Positions 1 through 8,405 of a DNA stretch of 64,000 nucleotides are shown here, one piece after another. Both the position numbers and the translations under genes were made by a program. Each line of letters starts with the position of its first letter. Position 1 is the stretch's first letter. Below the pieces are notes generated by a model, which was not told the origin of the DNA, did not search any database, and was given only the letters and a program-made list of their open reading frames with translations. This stretch comes from an uncultured Alphaproteobacteria bacterium (GTDB taxonomy: Bacteria > Pseudomonadota > Alphaproteobacteria > HIMB59 > GCA-002718135): assembly GCA_902594815.1 (NCBI GenBank), contig CACJNL010000002.1, positions 16,001-80,000 on the forward strand, written 5' to 3'.

Positions 1-53
1 TCAAGAATCAGTAATTTACTCAAATATTTATCAAAATAGTTAATAAAAATCAT
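1..53 (-). CDS. possible start of a downstream gene, cut by the window edge
   Basis: An ATG at 51-53 opens a frame that runs 17 codons off the left edge without a stop. It overlaps the last 14 bases of the pseudaminic acid synthase gene. Such short overlaps are common in this window, so this could be the next gene of a glycan operon. The visible residues, starting MIFINYFDKYL, are too few to identify a family. The reading frame is a guess until the sequence to the left is seen. Confidence 0.3.
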   Translation of the reverse strand, partial: MIFINYFDKYLSKLLIL

Positions 54-1083
54 CAAGTTTCAATGGGCTGCCACTTTTTAGATTTCTCTTAGCCTTTTTA
101 CCTAATACCTTCTCATAATGTTTGGGCTCAAGACCTAAGTTAGGTCTTATTATTTTTAAATCATTTTCTGATATAATTGAGTGTTTCTTCAAGTTATTTA
201 TAATATATATCGATCTTCTATACTTAAGAGATTTTACTTCCTCTTTAGTTGGCCCATAATGAGTATTACCAATTGAAAGCCAAGCTGAATTTATTTCTTC
301 AATAAATTGCTTAAAATCTTTTGCTTCTAACGAAAATTCTGAGTCTATAGATTTAATATTTTTATCGAGACATATATGTTTTTCAATAACAGTAGCTCCC
401 AAACTTACCGCAGCTATGCTTGCCCCCATACCAATAGTATGATCTGAAAGACCTACTTCAAGATCAAATTTTTCCTTCATATCTCTAATTGTAATTAAAT
501 TGCTGTTTTCGGGTGAAGCAGGATAATTACTGGTACATTTTAATAGAATTATATCTTTTAAACCATTTGACTTAAATACTTTAACAGCATTTCTAATTTC
601 TTTTAAAGAAGCCATACCTGTAGAAATTATGACAGGTTTTTTTGTTTTAGCAATTTTTTTTAATAGAGGGATATGAGTAATTTCAAAAGATGCAATTTTA
701 TAAAGAGGGGTATTAATCTTTTCTAAAAAATCAACTGCTGTTTCATCGAATGGGGAACTAAAGCAAATGATGTTGTTTTTTTTTGCTTCTTGAAAAATTT
801 TTTGATGCCACTCCCAAGGAGTATAACCTTTACTATACAACTTATATAAATTTTCACCTCCCCAAAGTTTTGAATTTTTATCAACATAAAATTCTTTCCT
901 GGTTGAATTAATTGTTATTGAGTCTGGCGTGTATGTCTGAAGTTTTATTGCTTCTATACCAACTTTTTTTGCAATTTTTATTATTTTTATTATGTTATCA
1001 AGTGAACCATTATGATTACCTGAAATTTCAGCAATTACCAAAGGTTTGAAATTTGCACCAATTTTTCTATTATTTATTATCAT
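40..1083 (-). CDS. pseI: NeuB-family sialic/pseudaminic acid synthase, PseI-like
   Basis: Condenses phosphoenolpyruvate with a C6 amino sugar to give a nine-carbon nonulosonic acid (pseudaminic, legionaminic or neuraminic type) used on surface glycans. The 347 residues fit the family. A NeuB TIM barrel occupies about residues 15-255, with AEISGNHNG near the start, KLQTYTPD, TPWEWH, SSPFD, STGMA, LKCTSNYPA, GLSDHT and IEKH. A C-terminal SAF domain (about 290-345) carries YRRSIY. TPWEWH and LKCTSNYPA favour PseI over NeuB, but substrate cannot be fixed from sequence. The start codon lies only 7 bases after the tRNA-Met 3' end, leaving no room for an ordinary leader or promoter. The rest of the glycan locus is presumably to the left. 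Confidence 0.85.
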   Translation of the reverse strand: MIINNRKIGANFKPLVIAEISGNHNGSLDNIIKIIKIAKKVGIEAIKLQTYTPDSITINSTRKEFYVDKNSKLWGGENLYKLYSKGYTPWEWHQKIFQEAKKNNIICFSSPFDETAVDFLEKINTPLYKIASFEITHIPLLKKIAKTKKPVIISTGMASLKEIRNAVKVFKSNGLKDIILLKCTSNYPASPENSNLITIRDMKEKFDLEVGLSDHTIGMGASIAAVSLGATVIEKHICLDKNIKSIDSEFSLEAKDFKQFIEEINSAWLSIGNTHYGPTKEEVKSLKYRRSIYIINNLKKHSIISENDLKIIRPNLGLEPKHYEKVLGKKAKRNLKSGSPLKLDDFY

Positions 1084-1090
1084 TTTCTAA

Positions 1091-1167
1091 TGGTAGCGGA
1101 GGAGGGATTTGAACCCCCGACATCACGAATATGAGCCGTGCGCTCTGACCAACTGAGCTACTCCGCC
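1091..1167 (-). tRNA. tRNA-Met (CAT), elongator type
   Basis: A full cloverleaf of 77 bases including an encoded CCA. The acceptor stem GGCGGAG pairs with CTCCGCT, with G1-U72 as a wobble. The D arm is GCTC/GAGC, the anticodon stem CACGG/TCGTG, the anticodon loop CTCATAT with CAT at 34-36, and the T arm GGGGG-TTCAAAT-CCCTC. The paired first position and A73 argue against initiator tRNA. A lysidine-modified tRNA-Ile(CAT) is not formally excluded, but the body resembles alphaproteobacterial elongator tRNA-Met. The gene starts 11 bases after the sufA stop and ends 7 bases before pseI, so it is probably cut from a longer transcript. Confidence 0.93.
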
Positions 1168-1178
1168 AAAAAATTAAA

Positions 1179-1514
1179 CTATATACTAAACGACTCTCCA
1201 CATCCACACGTACTTTTTTCATTTGGGTTTTTAAAAACAAAACGCGAGGATAATTTATCAGTAGAATAATCCATTTCACTTCCTAATAAAAACATAGTTG
1301 CCTTTGGGTCGATAAATACTTTGACTTCATTTTGTTCTATATATTCTAAATTTTCAACTTCTTTAGCTTTTGCAAAATCTAATTTATATGAATATCCATT
1401 GCACCCTGTTTTATCAATACTAACAATCACGCCAATTGTATTTAAAGGGCCAGAGTCAATTATTTTTTTTAGCTGTTTAGAGGCTTGCTCTGTAACATTA
1501 AGGATTTTACTCAT
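1179..1514 (-). CDS. sufA: A-type Fe-S carrier SufA/ErpA/IscA family
   Basis: A-type iron-sulfur carrier of 111 residues, the usual family length, which receives clusters from the SufBCD scaffold and passes them to apo-proteins. The three conserved cluster ligands are present: C38 in TGCNGYSY, and C103 and C105 in the C-terminal CGCGESF. It is the last gene of the sufB-C-D-S-T-A run, 19 bases after sufT. SufA, IscA and ErpA are hard to separate by sequence. The name follows its place in the suf operon. Confidence 0.9.
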   Translation of the reverse strand: MSKILNVTEQASKQLKKIIDSGPLNTIGVIVSIDKTGCNGYSYKLDFAKAKEVENLEYIEQNEVKVFIDPKATMFLLGSEMDYSTDKLSSRFVFKNPNEKSTCGCGESFSI

Positions 1515-1533
1515 TTTTTTTATATATAATATT

Positions 1534-1920
1534 TTAAAAGATATCTAAAGCAAGTTTTGCATCTTCTGACATCAAATCTTTGTTCCAAGGAGGACTCCAT
1601 ACTAATTTTATTTCAATTGATTTAATGCCATTAAGTATTTCAATTGATTTTCCAACATTTTCCGGCATTTGACCTGCAACAGGGCAATTTGGATTTGTTA
1701 ATGTCATCTCTATGGAGATATTGTTATTCATATTTTTGATGGAGTAAATTAGACCTAAATCATATATGTTTACAGGGATCTCTGGGTCCATTACAGTCTT
1801 GATACATTTAATAATTTCTTCTTCGCGTATTAAGTTTTTTGTAATAATATTATTAAATTCTTTAAAATAACTTTCACTTTTAAGTGGCATAAAGTCTTTT
1901 AAATTTTTATCTTCAGTCAT
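1534..1920 (-). CDS. sufT: SufT, MIP18/DUF59 Fe-S assembly factor
   Basis: A 128-residue protein with a MIP18 (DUF59) domain from about residue 33: the DPEIPVNIYDLGLIY block, TLTNPNCPVAGQMP with the conserved cysteine, and a C-terminal WSPPWNKDLMSEDAKLAL block. Proteins of this type act in Fe-S cluster maturation, and the version embedded in suf operons is called SufT. The roughly 30-residue N-terminal extension is less conserved in appearance. The start codon overlaps the sufS stop as ATGA, so the two are probably translationally coupled. Confidence 0.9.
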   Translation of the reverse strand: MTEDKNLKDFMPLKSESYFKEFNNIITKNLIREEEIIKCIKTVMDPEIPVNIYDLGLIYSIKNMNNNISIEMTLTNPNCPVAGQMPENVGKSIEILNGIKSIEIKLVWSPPWNKDLMSEDAKLALDIF

Positions 1921-3116
1921 GATTTTAGTATTGTTTTTATTTCATCTAAAGTTTTGATAAAATAATCTATTTCATCTTTAGTATTATAGACCCCTATTGA
2001 AATTCTTGCATTCCCTGAAATATTAAAAAATTTCATAAAAGGTTGTGCGCAATGATGACCTGTCCTAATAGCAATATTTTTTTTATCTAAGAGCATTGCA
2101 AGATCATTAAAATGTACACCGTCAATATTAAAGGAAATTATTGAAGTTTGATTGTTAAAATTACCATAAATTTTGATATCATTTTTTTTTATCATTTGAT
2201 TGAATGCATATTTAGTTAAGTTGTTTTCATACTCATAAATTTTATCGATACCAATTTCATTAATAAAATCTAGGGATGACGATAAGCCTATAACTTGAGC
2301 TATTGGTGGAGTACCTGCTTCAAATTTTTGAAAACCACTAAGATATGTACTTGAGTCAGTTTCTACATTTTTTATCATTGAGCCACCACCCTGGTAAGGT
2401 CCTAGCATCTCAATCCATTTACTTTTCATGTAAAGTATTCCAAGTCCTGAAGGGCCATATAGTTTATGAGCTGAAAAAACATAAAAGTCAGGGTCAAGTT
2501 CTTTTATGTTAAGTTTTTTATGAGGAACATACTGACATCCATCAATTAATATTGGTAGATTAAACTTATCAGCTTTGATTTTAATCTCTTCGAAGTTAGT
2601 TATAGAACCAGTTACATTTGACATATGGGTAATAGCTAAAAGTTTTGTTTTAGAGTTAATTTTTTCTAGCAAATCATCATAGTCTAACTCACCAGTAGAT
2701 TTTATTTTAGCAGTGACGATTTTAATTTTTTTTGAAACCAAATGCCACGGTACTAAATTAGCATGATGTTCTAATGAAGTTAGCAATACTTCATCACCAT
2801 CATTAAAATAATTGTCTGATAAACAAGAGGATATTAAATTTATTCCTTCTGTCGCACTCTTTGTAAAAATTATATTTTCAGAAGATGGGGAGTTAATAAA
2901 TTTACTAACTGATAATCTTGAGTCTTCATAACGTTTCGTTAAGTTGGAGCTTAATTCATAAATTCCTCTATGAATATTTGCATATTCATATGAGTAACAA
3001 TCATTAACAGCTTTTATCATGCTATCAACTTTCAATGCAGACGCAGCAGTATCAAAAAAAACTAAATTAGGATTTTTTGAAAAAACAGGAAATCTTTTTT
3101 TTAAGTTCTCAATCAT
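1917..3116 (-). CDS. sufS: cysteine desulfurase SufS
   Basis: A PLP-dependent class II cysteine desulfurase of 399 residues that takes sulfur from cysteine as a persulfide for cluster assembly on SufBCD. The PLP lysine is K218 in SAHKLYGPSG. The persulfide-forming cysteine is C356 in RTGHHCAQP. H118 lies in LEHHAN. Residues 191-195 read IDGCQ, where most relatives have an alanine before the glutamine. It overlaps the end of sufD by 8 bases and sufT by 4. No SufE is seen in the window, so the sulfur acceptor partner is unknown. It may also feed MnmA, encoded at the head of the cluster. Confidence 0.95.
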   Translation of the reverse strand: MIENLKKRFPVFSKNPNLVFFDTAASALKVDSMIKAVNDCYSYEYANIHRGIYELSSNLTKRYEDSRLSVSKFINSPSSENIIFTKSATEGINLISSCLSDNYFNDGDEVLLTSLEHHANLVPWHLVSKKIKIVTAKIKSTGELDYDDLLEKINSKTKLLAITHMSNVTGSITNFEEIKIKADKFNLPILIDGCQYVPHKKLNIKELDPDFYVFSAHKLYGPSGLGILYMKSKWIEMLGPYQGGGSMIKNVETDSSTYLSGFQKFEAGTPPIAQVIGLSSSLDFINEIGIDKIYEYENNLTKYAFNQMIKKNDIKIYGNFNNQTSIISFNIDGVHFNDLAMLLDKKNIAIRTGHHCAQPFMKFFNISGNARISIGVYNTKDEIDYFIKTLDEIKTILKS

Positions 3117-4335
3117 TCACTAGACTGTTTAAATAATCTGATAAATTATTACTTATTATTTTTGCACTTTCACTATCAAGATTTTTCAAATCTTCCTCAA
3201 TAAAAGAGGAGATAATCATTTTCATAGCCTGATTTTTATTAATACCCCTTGAACGCAAATAATATAAAGCGCTTTCATCTACAGGACCTATTGTAGACCC
3301 ATGAGAACATTTGACATCATCTGCAAAAATTCTAAGTTCTGGCTTTGAGAAAAAAGAGCAATTATCAGTTAATAATATTCCTTTGCTTAATTGATATCCT
3401 TCAGTCTTTTGTGCATTTTCAGATACAAAAGTATTGCTATAATAATTTGCATTAGAATGATTATTTAATATACCTTTATAAGTTTGATTGCTGACACAAT
3501 TTTCAGCGTTATGGATAATATTTGTTTTATTAGTGCATGCATTATCATCTTTTAAAAAAAAACAACCCTTTAATGAGGCATTTGCAAATTCTCCATTCAA
3601 ATGTGCATGATGAAAATTTCTAACAAATCCAGCAGAAAAATTATAGGTATTTTGATTGTAGGATGAATTTTTTTTACAAACAGTATTTGAAGTTAAATAA
3701 AGTTTATTTGAATTTGAGAAATTTTGAAAAATATTATGCTTAATTATAGCATCTTCCTCAACCTCAATATTATAATTTATATTATTTATTGAATTGTGTT
3801 TTAAGTGAAAATGATCTTCTAATTGAACTTCGCAATTTTTTTTAAAATTTATAAAATTGTTTTGAAAAATTGTAAAATTATCTGAAGTATCATGAATTAG
3901 TCGTATATTAAGTCTAGATTCACTTTTAATATTGAAAAAAATACCAGAATTTAGAAAAACATTATTTATGTCAATTATTATATCATCAAAATTATTTTTA
4001 TCTTGATTTAAAAACCTTTTAAAATCTAAATTTGTAAAATTTCTAATTTCAATATTGTCATCTTCGTAGTTTTTGCATATTCCATTAATCACTCTGATTT
4101 CATAATTAGAATTATCAATTAATGAAATTGTTGGGTCTTCTTTTTGAGGTTTATAGAAGTAATTAAACTTACCTAATTCTGAAATAGTAATATTTTTGAG
4201 GCTTTCATTATTTTTTTTATCATAATTTTTTTGAATAATTTTTTTGAACACTTTCTCTCTTTGATTTAAAATAGTTTCGTTATCTAAAAAAATGTATTCT
4301 TTAGAGTGATTAATAAAGTTATTTTCAAAAGTCAT
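3109..4335 (-). CDS. sufD: Fe-S scaffold subunit SufD
   Basis: Partner of SufB in the SufBC2D scaffold complex. The 408 residues carry the SufB/SufD beta-helix core (about 150-380). The C-terminal signature runs through GILLTDNCSFFSKPELRIFADDVKCSHGSTIGPVDESALYYLRSRG, of which the SHGSTIG and YYLRSRG blocks are diagnostic of SufD. The N-terminal 100 residues are asparagine- and lysine-rich and diverged. It follows sufC with no intervening base and overlaps sufS by 8. Confidence 0.93.
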   Translation of the reverse strand: MTFENNFINHSKEYIFLDNETILNQREKVFKKIIQKNYDKKNNESLKNITISELGKFNYFYKPQKEDPTISLIDNSNYEIRVINGICKNYEDDNIEIRNFTNLDFKRFLNQDKNNFDDIIIDINNVFLNSGIFFNIKSESRLNIRLIHDTSDNFTIFQNNFINFKKNCEVQLEDHFHLKHNSINNINYNIEVEEDAIIKHNIFQNFSNSNKLYLTSNTVCKKNSSYNQNTYNFSAGFVRNFHHAHLNGEFANASLKGCFFLKDDNACTNKTNIIHNAENCVSNQTYKGILNNHSNANYYSNTFVSENAQKTEGYQLSKGILLTDNCSFFSKPELRIFADDVKCSHGSTIGPVDESALYYLRSRGINKNQAMKMIISSFIEEDLKNLDSESAKIISNNLSDYLNSLVND

Positions 4336-5076
4336 TTAAAAATTTTGATAACCTGATGCTTCTATTTCAGTAGCTAAAGAGATATCACCTGATTTCACTA
4401 TTTTACCATTCCTCATAACATGCACATAATCGGGACGGATGTAGTCTAAGAGTTTTTGATAATGTGTTATAATCAAAAAAGATTTTTTAGGATTTTTAAA
4501 TCTATTAATTCCTTCGGTAACTATTCTTAGAGCATCAACATCAAGACCTGAGTCAGTTTCATCAAAAATTGTAAGTTCAGGATTAAGAATACTCATTTGA
4601 AGAATCTCGTATCTCTTTTTTTCACCACCAGAAAAACCAGTATTAATTGATCTCTTAAGCATATCAGTACTTATTCCAAGCTCTTCAGCATTTTTTCTTA
4701 ATAATTTTGCAAAAGAAAGATTGTCTAATTCAGGTTTTTTTTCATTTTTAAGTTTTGAATTAATAGAAGCATGAAGAAATGGGGTGATATTTACACCTGG
4801 TATTTCAACGGGGTATTGAAAAGCTAAAAAAAGTCCTTTTTGAGCTCTTTCTTCAATATTTAAATCTAATAAATCCTGATTCTTGAAAATAACTTTACCT
4901 GAATTTACTTCGTATTCTTCATTGCCTGCAAGTACATTGGCCAAAGTGCTTTTACCACATCCGTTTGGACCCATAATAGCATGCACTTCCCCCTCATTGA
5001 TACTGATGTTAAAATCATTAAGAATTTTCTTTCCTTCAATAGAAACATTCAAATTATTAATATTTAAAAAAATCAT
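4336..5076 (-). CDS. sufC: Fe-S scaffold ATPase SufC
   Basis: ABC-type ATPase of the SufBC2D complex, 246 residues from the ATG at 5074-5076. Walker A is GPNGCGKST at 36-44. The signature SGGEKKR and Walker [13 protein letters not shown] follow. The same frame is open upstream to 5163, but that part lies inside sufB and gives a cysteine-rich, unrelated N-terminus. The chosen start overlaps the sufB stop as ATGA and begins with the typical SufC sequence [10 protein letters not shown]. It is soluble and lacks a transporter partner, as expected for the suf ATPase. Confidence 0.95.
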   Translation of the reverse strand: MIFLNINNLNVSIEGKKILNDFNISINEGEVHAIMGPNGCGKSTLANVLAGNEEYEVNSGKVIFKNQDLLDLNIEERAQKGLFLAFQYPVEIPGVNITPFLHASINSKLKNEKKPELDNLSFAKLLRKNAEELGISTDMLKRSINTGFSGGEKKRYEILQMSILNPELTIFDETDSGLDVDALRIVTEGINRFKNPKKSFLIITHYQKLLDYIRPDYVHVMRNGKIVKSGDISLATEIEASGYQNF

Positions 5077-6524
5077 CCCACACTTCCTTCCAAAGAAATT
5101 GATACTAATTTTTGAGCTTCTACAGCAAATTCCATTGGCAATTCTTGCAGAACTTGTTTGCAAAATCCATTGACGATTAGGGAAACAGCTTCTTCATGAG
5201 TTAGGCCTCTTTGCCTACAATAATATAATTGATCTTCATTAATTTTAGAAGTAGATGCCTCATGCTCAACAATTGCAGAATTATTTTTTGAGTCAATGTA
5301 GGGAATTGTATGCGCTCCACACTTATTACCAACTAAAAGAGAGTCGCACTGAGTGTAATTTCTTGCCTTATCTGCTTTTCTAAGAAATGATACATTTCCT
5401 CTATAGGTATTTTGAGAGTTACCCAGAGAGATACCCTTTGAAATAATCTTGCTACGGGTATTTTTGCCAATATGAGTCATTTTTGTTCCAGTATCAGCTT
5501 GTTGAAAGTTATTTGTGATAGCAACAGAGTAAAATTCTCCAATTGAGTTATCACCCTTAAGGATACAACTTGGATATTTCCAAGTTACAGCAGATCCTGT
5601 TTCAACCTGAGTCCAAGATATTTTACTATTTTTACCTTTGCATAAACCTCTTTTTGTAACAAAATTATAAATTCCACCTTTTCCATCTTCATCACCAGGA
5701 TACCAGTTTTGAACAGTAGAATATTTTATTTCTGCATTTTCTAGAGCAATTAATTCAACATTTGCAGCATGGAGTTGATTTGTATCTCTTTGAGGGGCTG
5801 TGCAACCTTCAAGATAGCTAACATAACTTCCCTTATCAGCAATAATTAAGGTTCTTTCAAATTGACCCGTTTCTTCTGCATTAATTCTAAAATATGTGGA
5901 GAGCTCCATAGGACATTTAACATTTTCAGGAATATAAACAAAAGAACCATCAGTAAAAACTGCAGAGTTTAGTGCTGAAAAAGAATGGTCACCAGGAGGA
6001 ATAACAGAGCCAAGATATTTTTTTACTAACTCAGGATGAGTTTGGATCGCTTCACTGATTGAACAAAAAACTATACCGAGTTTTTCTAATTCCCCTTTAT
6101 AAGTCGTTGCAACAGAAACACTGTCAAAAACAGCATCAACGGCAACCCCTGCTAAAACTTTCTGTTCTTCTAATGGAATTCCAAGTTTGTTGTAAGTTTC
6201 AATTAATTTGGGATCTACCTCACTTAGATCTTTTGGTTTTTTTTCAAAACCTTTTGGAGCAGAGTAATAATAAATGTCTTGGTAATCGATTTTAGGGAAT
6301 TTTAAATTTGCCCATTGAGGATCGTTCATCTTTAACCATTTTTTGTAACAATTAAGTCTCCAATTAAGCATCCACTCAGGTTCTTTTTTCTTATTAGAAA
6401 TAAATTTTATAATTTTCTCATCTAGACCTTTCTTTGGTTTTTCAGAGTCAATTTCAGTTACAAATCCATATTTATATTTATCCTGAGCATATTTATCTAA
6501 TGTTTGACTAGTTTCAGTATCCAC
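5073..6524 (-). CDS. sufB: Fe-S scaffold subunit SufB
   Basis: Main scaffold subunit of SufBC2D, on which Fe-S clusters are built. The 483 residues match the family. Recognisable blocks are [67 protein letters not shown], the [10 protein letters not shown] region, and the C-terminal [20 protein letters not shown]. It is the first suf gene. A TATAAT-like -10 lies about 20 bases upstream of its start and a 20-bp palindrome lies further up, so the operon promoter is probably here. No iscR/rirA-type regulator is encoded beside it. Confidence 0.96.
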   Translation of the reverse strand: MDTETSQTLDKYAQDKYKYGFVTEIDSEKPKKGLDEKIIKFISNKKKEPEWMLNWRLNCYKKWLKMNDPQWANLKFPKIDYQDIYYYSAPKGFEKKPKDLSEVDPKLIETYNKLGIPLEEQKVLAGVAVDAVFDSVSVATTYKGELEKLGIVFCSISEAIQTHPELVKKYLGSVIPPGDHSFSALNSAVFTDGSFVYIPENVKCPMELSTYFRINAEETGQFERTLIIADKGSYVSYLEGCTAPQRDTNQLHAANVELIALENAEIKYSTVQNWYPGDEDGKGGIYNFVTKRGLCKGKNSKISWTQVETGSAVTWKYPSCILKGDNSIGEFYSVAITNNFQQADTGTKMTHIGKNTRSKIISKGISLGNSQNTYRGNVSFLRKADKARNYTQCDSLLVGNKCGAHTIPYIDSKNNSAIVEHEASTSKINEDQLYYCRQRGLTHEEAVSLIVNGFCKQVLQELPMEFAVEAQKLVSISLEGSVG

Positions 6525-6544
6525 AAGTATTCAAATAAGGTTTT

Positions 6545-6550
6545 ATTATA
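6545..6550 (-). promoter_or_regulatory. probable -10 element of the suf operon
   Basis: On the minus strand this reads TATAAT, a perfect -10 hexamer 20 bases upstream of the sufB start. It would place the transcript start near 6538. No good -35 hexamer at 17 bases is visible: TTGAAA is only 13 bases upstream. This is compatible with a promoter that needs an activator. Confidence 0.45.
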
Positions 6551-6583
6551 AAAAATCTAGTCTTTTCAACTAAAAATAGGTTA

Positions 6584-6603
6584 ATTTAGAACTAGTTCTA
6601 AAT
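6584..6603. promoter_or_regulatory. 20-bp perfect palindrome upstream of sufB, candidate operator
   Basis: The plus strand reads ATTTAGAACTAGTTCTAAAT, its own reverse complement over all 20 bases. It sits between the mnmA stop and sufB, centred about 55 bases upstream of the inferred suf transcript start. It is symmetrical and lacks a loop, so it looks like a dimer binding site rather than a terminator. The TTTAGAA/TTCTAAA halves resemble, from memory, the iron control element bound by the Fur-family regulator Irr in Alphaproteobacteria. The spacing may differ by one base. Confidence 0.5.
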
Positions 6604-6604
6604 A

Positions 6605-7696
6605 TCAAGTTATCCACCCTCCTCCCAAAACTTGATCATTTTTATAAAAAACACAAGCTTGGCCAGGGGATGTAGCAGATATTGGTTCGTCGAATAAAAA
6701 ATATCCACTTTCATCTATTATTTTTAATTTACCAGATATTTCATTTTGAGTTGATCTTATTTTTGCAGAGCACTCAATTTCTTTATTTAAGATATCTTTA
6801 TCTAATAAATTTATATTTTTAAAAAATATTTTATTTTTTTGTAAATTTTCATAAGGTGCTAAAACAATATAATTTTGTTTTTTATTTACCTCTTTAACAT
6901 AAAGTGGTTTTTCTTGACCACCAACACCAACTCCCTTTCGTTGGCCAATAGTGTAGTTGGCTATTCCTTTGTGGACTCCAATTTGACTTCCGTTAATGTC
7001 GAATATAATCCCTTCTTTGTTTACATCAGGGTTAATATTATTAATTAAATCTCTGTAGGAGTCAGATGTTACAAAACATATATCTTGACTATCAGGCTTA
7101 TCACTAACCACTAACTTATAATCATCTGCCATTTGCCTTATTTCTGATTTAAGGTAATTGCCAAGTGGAAAACGAACATAATCCAATTGTTCTTGTAAGG
7201 TTGCAAATAAAAAATAACTCTGATCCTTTTTTTTATCTTTTGCCTTATAAAGTTTCGAGTTTTTAAGGCCTCCGTCTCTTATGGCATAATGACCTGTCAC
7301 AAGGGCATCAGCATTTAAATTTTTTGACTCCTCTAATAAATCTGAAAATTTAACTGTTTGATTGCATTGTATGCAAGGAACAGGAGTTTCTCCATTAGCA
7401 TAAGAGTCTACAAAATTATTTATAACCCCATTAAAAAACTTATCTTGATAATCAAAAACTTTATGAGGAAAATCATACTGTTTAGCGACTTTTTTAGCAT
7501 CATCGATATCTATACCTGCACAACATGACTTTGATTTAACTGAGTTTGGTTGATTATATAAACGTAATGTAACTCCTATTACATCATATCCTTCTTTTTT
7601 AAGCTTTACTGCAGCAACGGAACTATCTACACCACCAGACATTGCAACAATAAGCTTGGTATCCTTTTCTTTTTTGTTAAATCCAAGTGAATTCAT
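6605..7696 (-). CDS. mnmA: tRNA 2-thiouridylase MnmA
   Basis: Thiolates U34 of tRNA-Lys, -Glu and -Gln using persulfide sulfur from a cysteine desulfurase. The 363 residues fit. The PP-loop ATP site AMSGGVDSS starts at residue 18. Catalytic C111 lies in VPCIQCNQTVKF and C207 in SQDICFV. The GHYA and YTIGQRKG blocks are present. It lies 80 bases upstream of sufB on the same strand, so read-through into suf is possible. SufS, the only desulfurase in the window, is a plausible sulfur donor. That link is inference. Confidence 0.96.
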   Translation of the reverse strand: MNSLGFNKKEKDTKLIVAMSGGVDSSVAAVKLKKEGYDVIGVTLRLYNQPNSVKSKSCCAGIDIDDAKKVAKQYDFPHKVFDYQDKFFNGVINNFVDSYANGETPVPCIQCNQTVKFSDLLEESKNLNADALVTGHYAIRDGGLKNSKLYKAKDKKKDQSYFLFATLQEQLDYVRFPLGNYLKSEIRQMADDYKLVVSDKPDSQDICFVTSDSYRDLINNINPDVNKEGIIFDINGSQIGVHKGIANYTIGQRKGVGVGGQEKPLYVKEVNKKQNYIVLAPYENLQKNKIFFKNINLLDKDILNKEIECSAKIRSTQNEISGKLKIIDESGYFLFDEPISATSPGQACVFYKNDQVLGGGWIT

Positions 7697-7752
7697 ATTT
7701 TTTGATCTATATATTTACAAACTCATATTACTTCAATAATAGCTTTGAAATA

Positions 7753-8391
7753 ATGGTAGATTTATTAATTCCTGGACCTGAAGGTAAAATTGAAGCGAAA
7801 TATACACATAATGGAAATGATCAGTCTCCAATTGCATTAATATTACACCCTGACCCATCTAGGGGAGGCACAATGAATACAAAAATAGTCTTCAAACTTT
7901 ACAAGTTATTTGTAAATAATGGCTTTTCAACAATTAGATTCAATTTTAGAGGGGTAGGAAAAAGCGAAGGCATTTATGATGATGGTGAGGGGGAGCTAAG
8001 TGATGCTGCTAGTGTTTTAGATTGGTTGCAGCAATACAATACAAATTCAAAGACTTGTTGGGTTGTAGGTTTCTCTTTTGGAGCATGGGTTGCAATGCAA
8101 TTGCTAATGAGAAGACCTGAAATTAATGGCTTTATTAGTGTTTCACCCCCTGCTAACATTAGAGATTTTAGTTTTTTAGCTCCATGTCCATCCTCAGGAC
8201 TAATTGTTCACGGTGATAAGGATAATATAGCATCATTTGACTCAACTAAAATATTGGCTGAAAAGTTACAAAAACAAAAAAAAGTGAATATAAGTTTCAA
8301 ATCTATAAAAGGGGCAGATCATTTTTATGAAAATTATTCTAACCAATTTACTGAAATTGTAGATAAGTATATTAAAGAAAATATTAGTTAG
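7753..8391 (+). CDS. small alpha/beta hydrolase
   Basis: A 212-residue cytosolic alpha/beta hydrolase, counted from the ATG at 7753, where the family-like MVDLLIPGPEGKIEA begins. The frame is open upstream to 7687, but that part reads through the mnmA start. Motifs: HPDPSRGGTMN near the oxyanion side, RFNFRGVGKSEG, the nucleophile elbow GFSFGAW with serine, HGDKDNIAS with aspartate, and GADHFY with histidine. This is the CocE/dienelactone-like group annotated only as alpha/beta hydrolase. The substrate is unknown. It is divergent from mnmA and 14 bases before tyrS. Confidence 0.85.
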   Translation: MVDLLIPGPEGKIEAKYTHNGNDQSPIALILHPDPSRGGTMNTKIVFKLYKLFVNNGFSTIRFNFRGVGKSEGIYDDGEGELSDAASVLDWLQQYNTNSKTCWVVGFSFGAWVAMQLLMRRPEINGFISVSPPANIRDFSFLAPCPSSGLIVHGDKDNIASFDSTKILAEKLQKQKKVNISFKSIKGADHFYENYSNQFTEIVDKYIKENIS

Positions 8392-8405
8392 TTATTTTAT
8401 CAATT

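Noticed and set aside
5077-5163. 29-codon N-terminal extension of sufC
   Set aside because: It lies wholly inside sufB, reads as a cysteine-rich sequence foreign to SufC, and a good start with an ATGA overlap exists at 5076.
7687-7752. 22-codon extension of the alpha/beta hydrolase
   Set aside because: It would overlap the mnmA start region and gives a phenylalanine/tyrosine-rich stretch not typical of the family.
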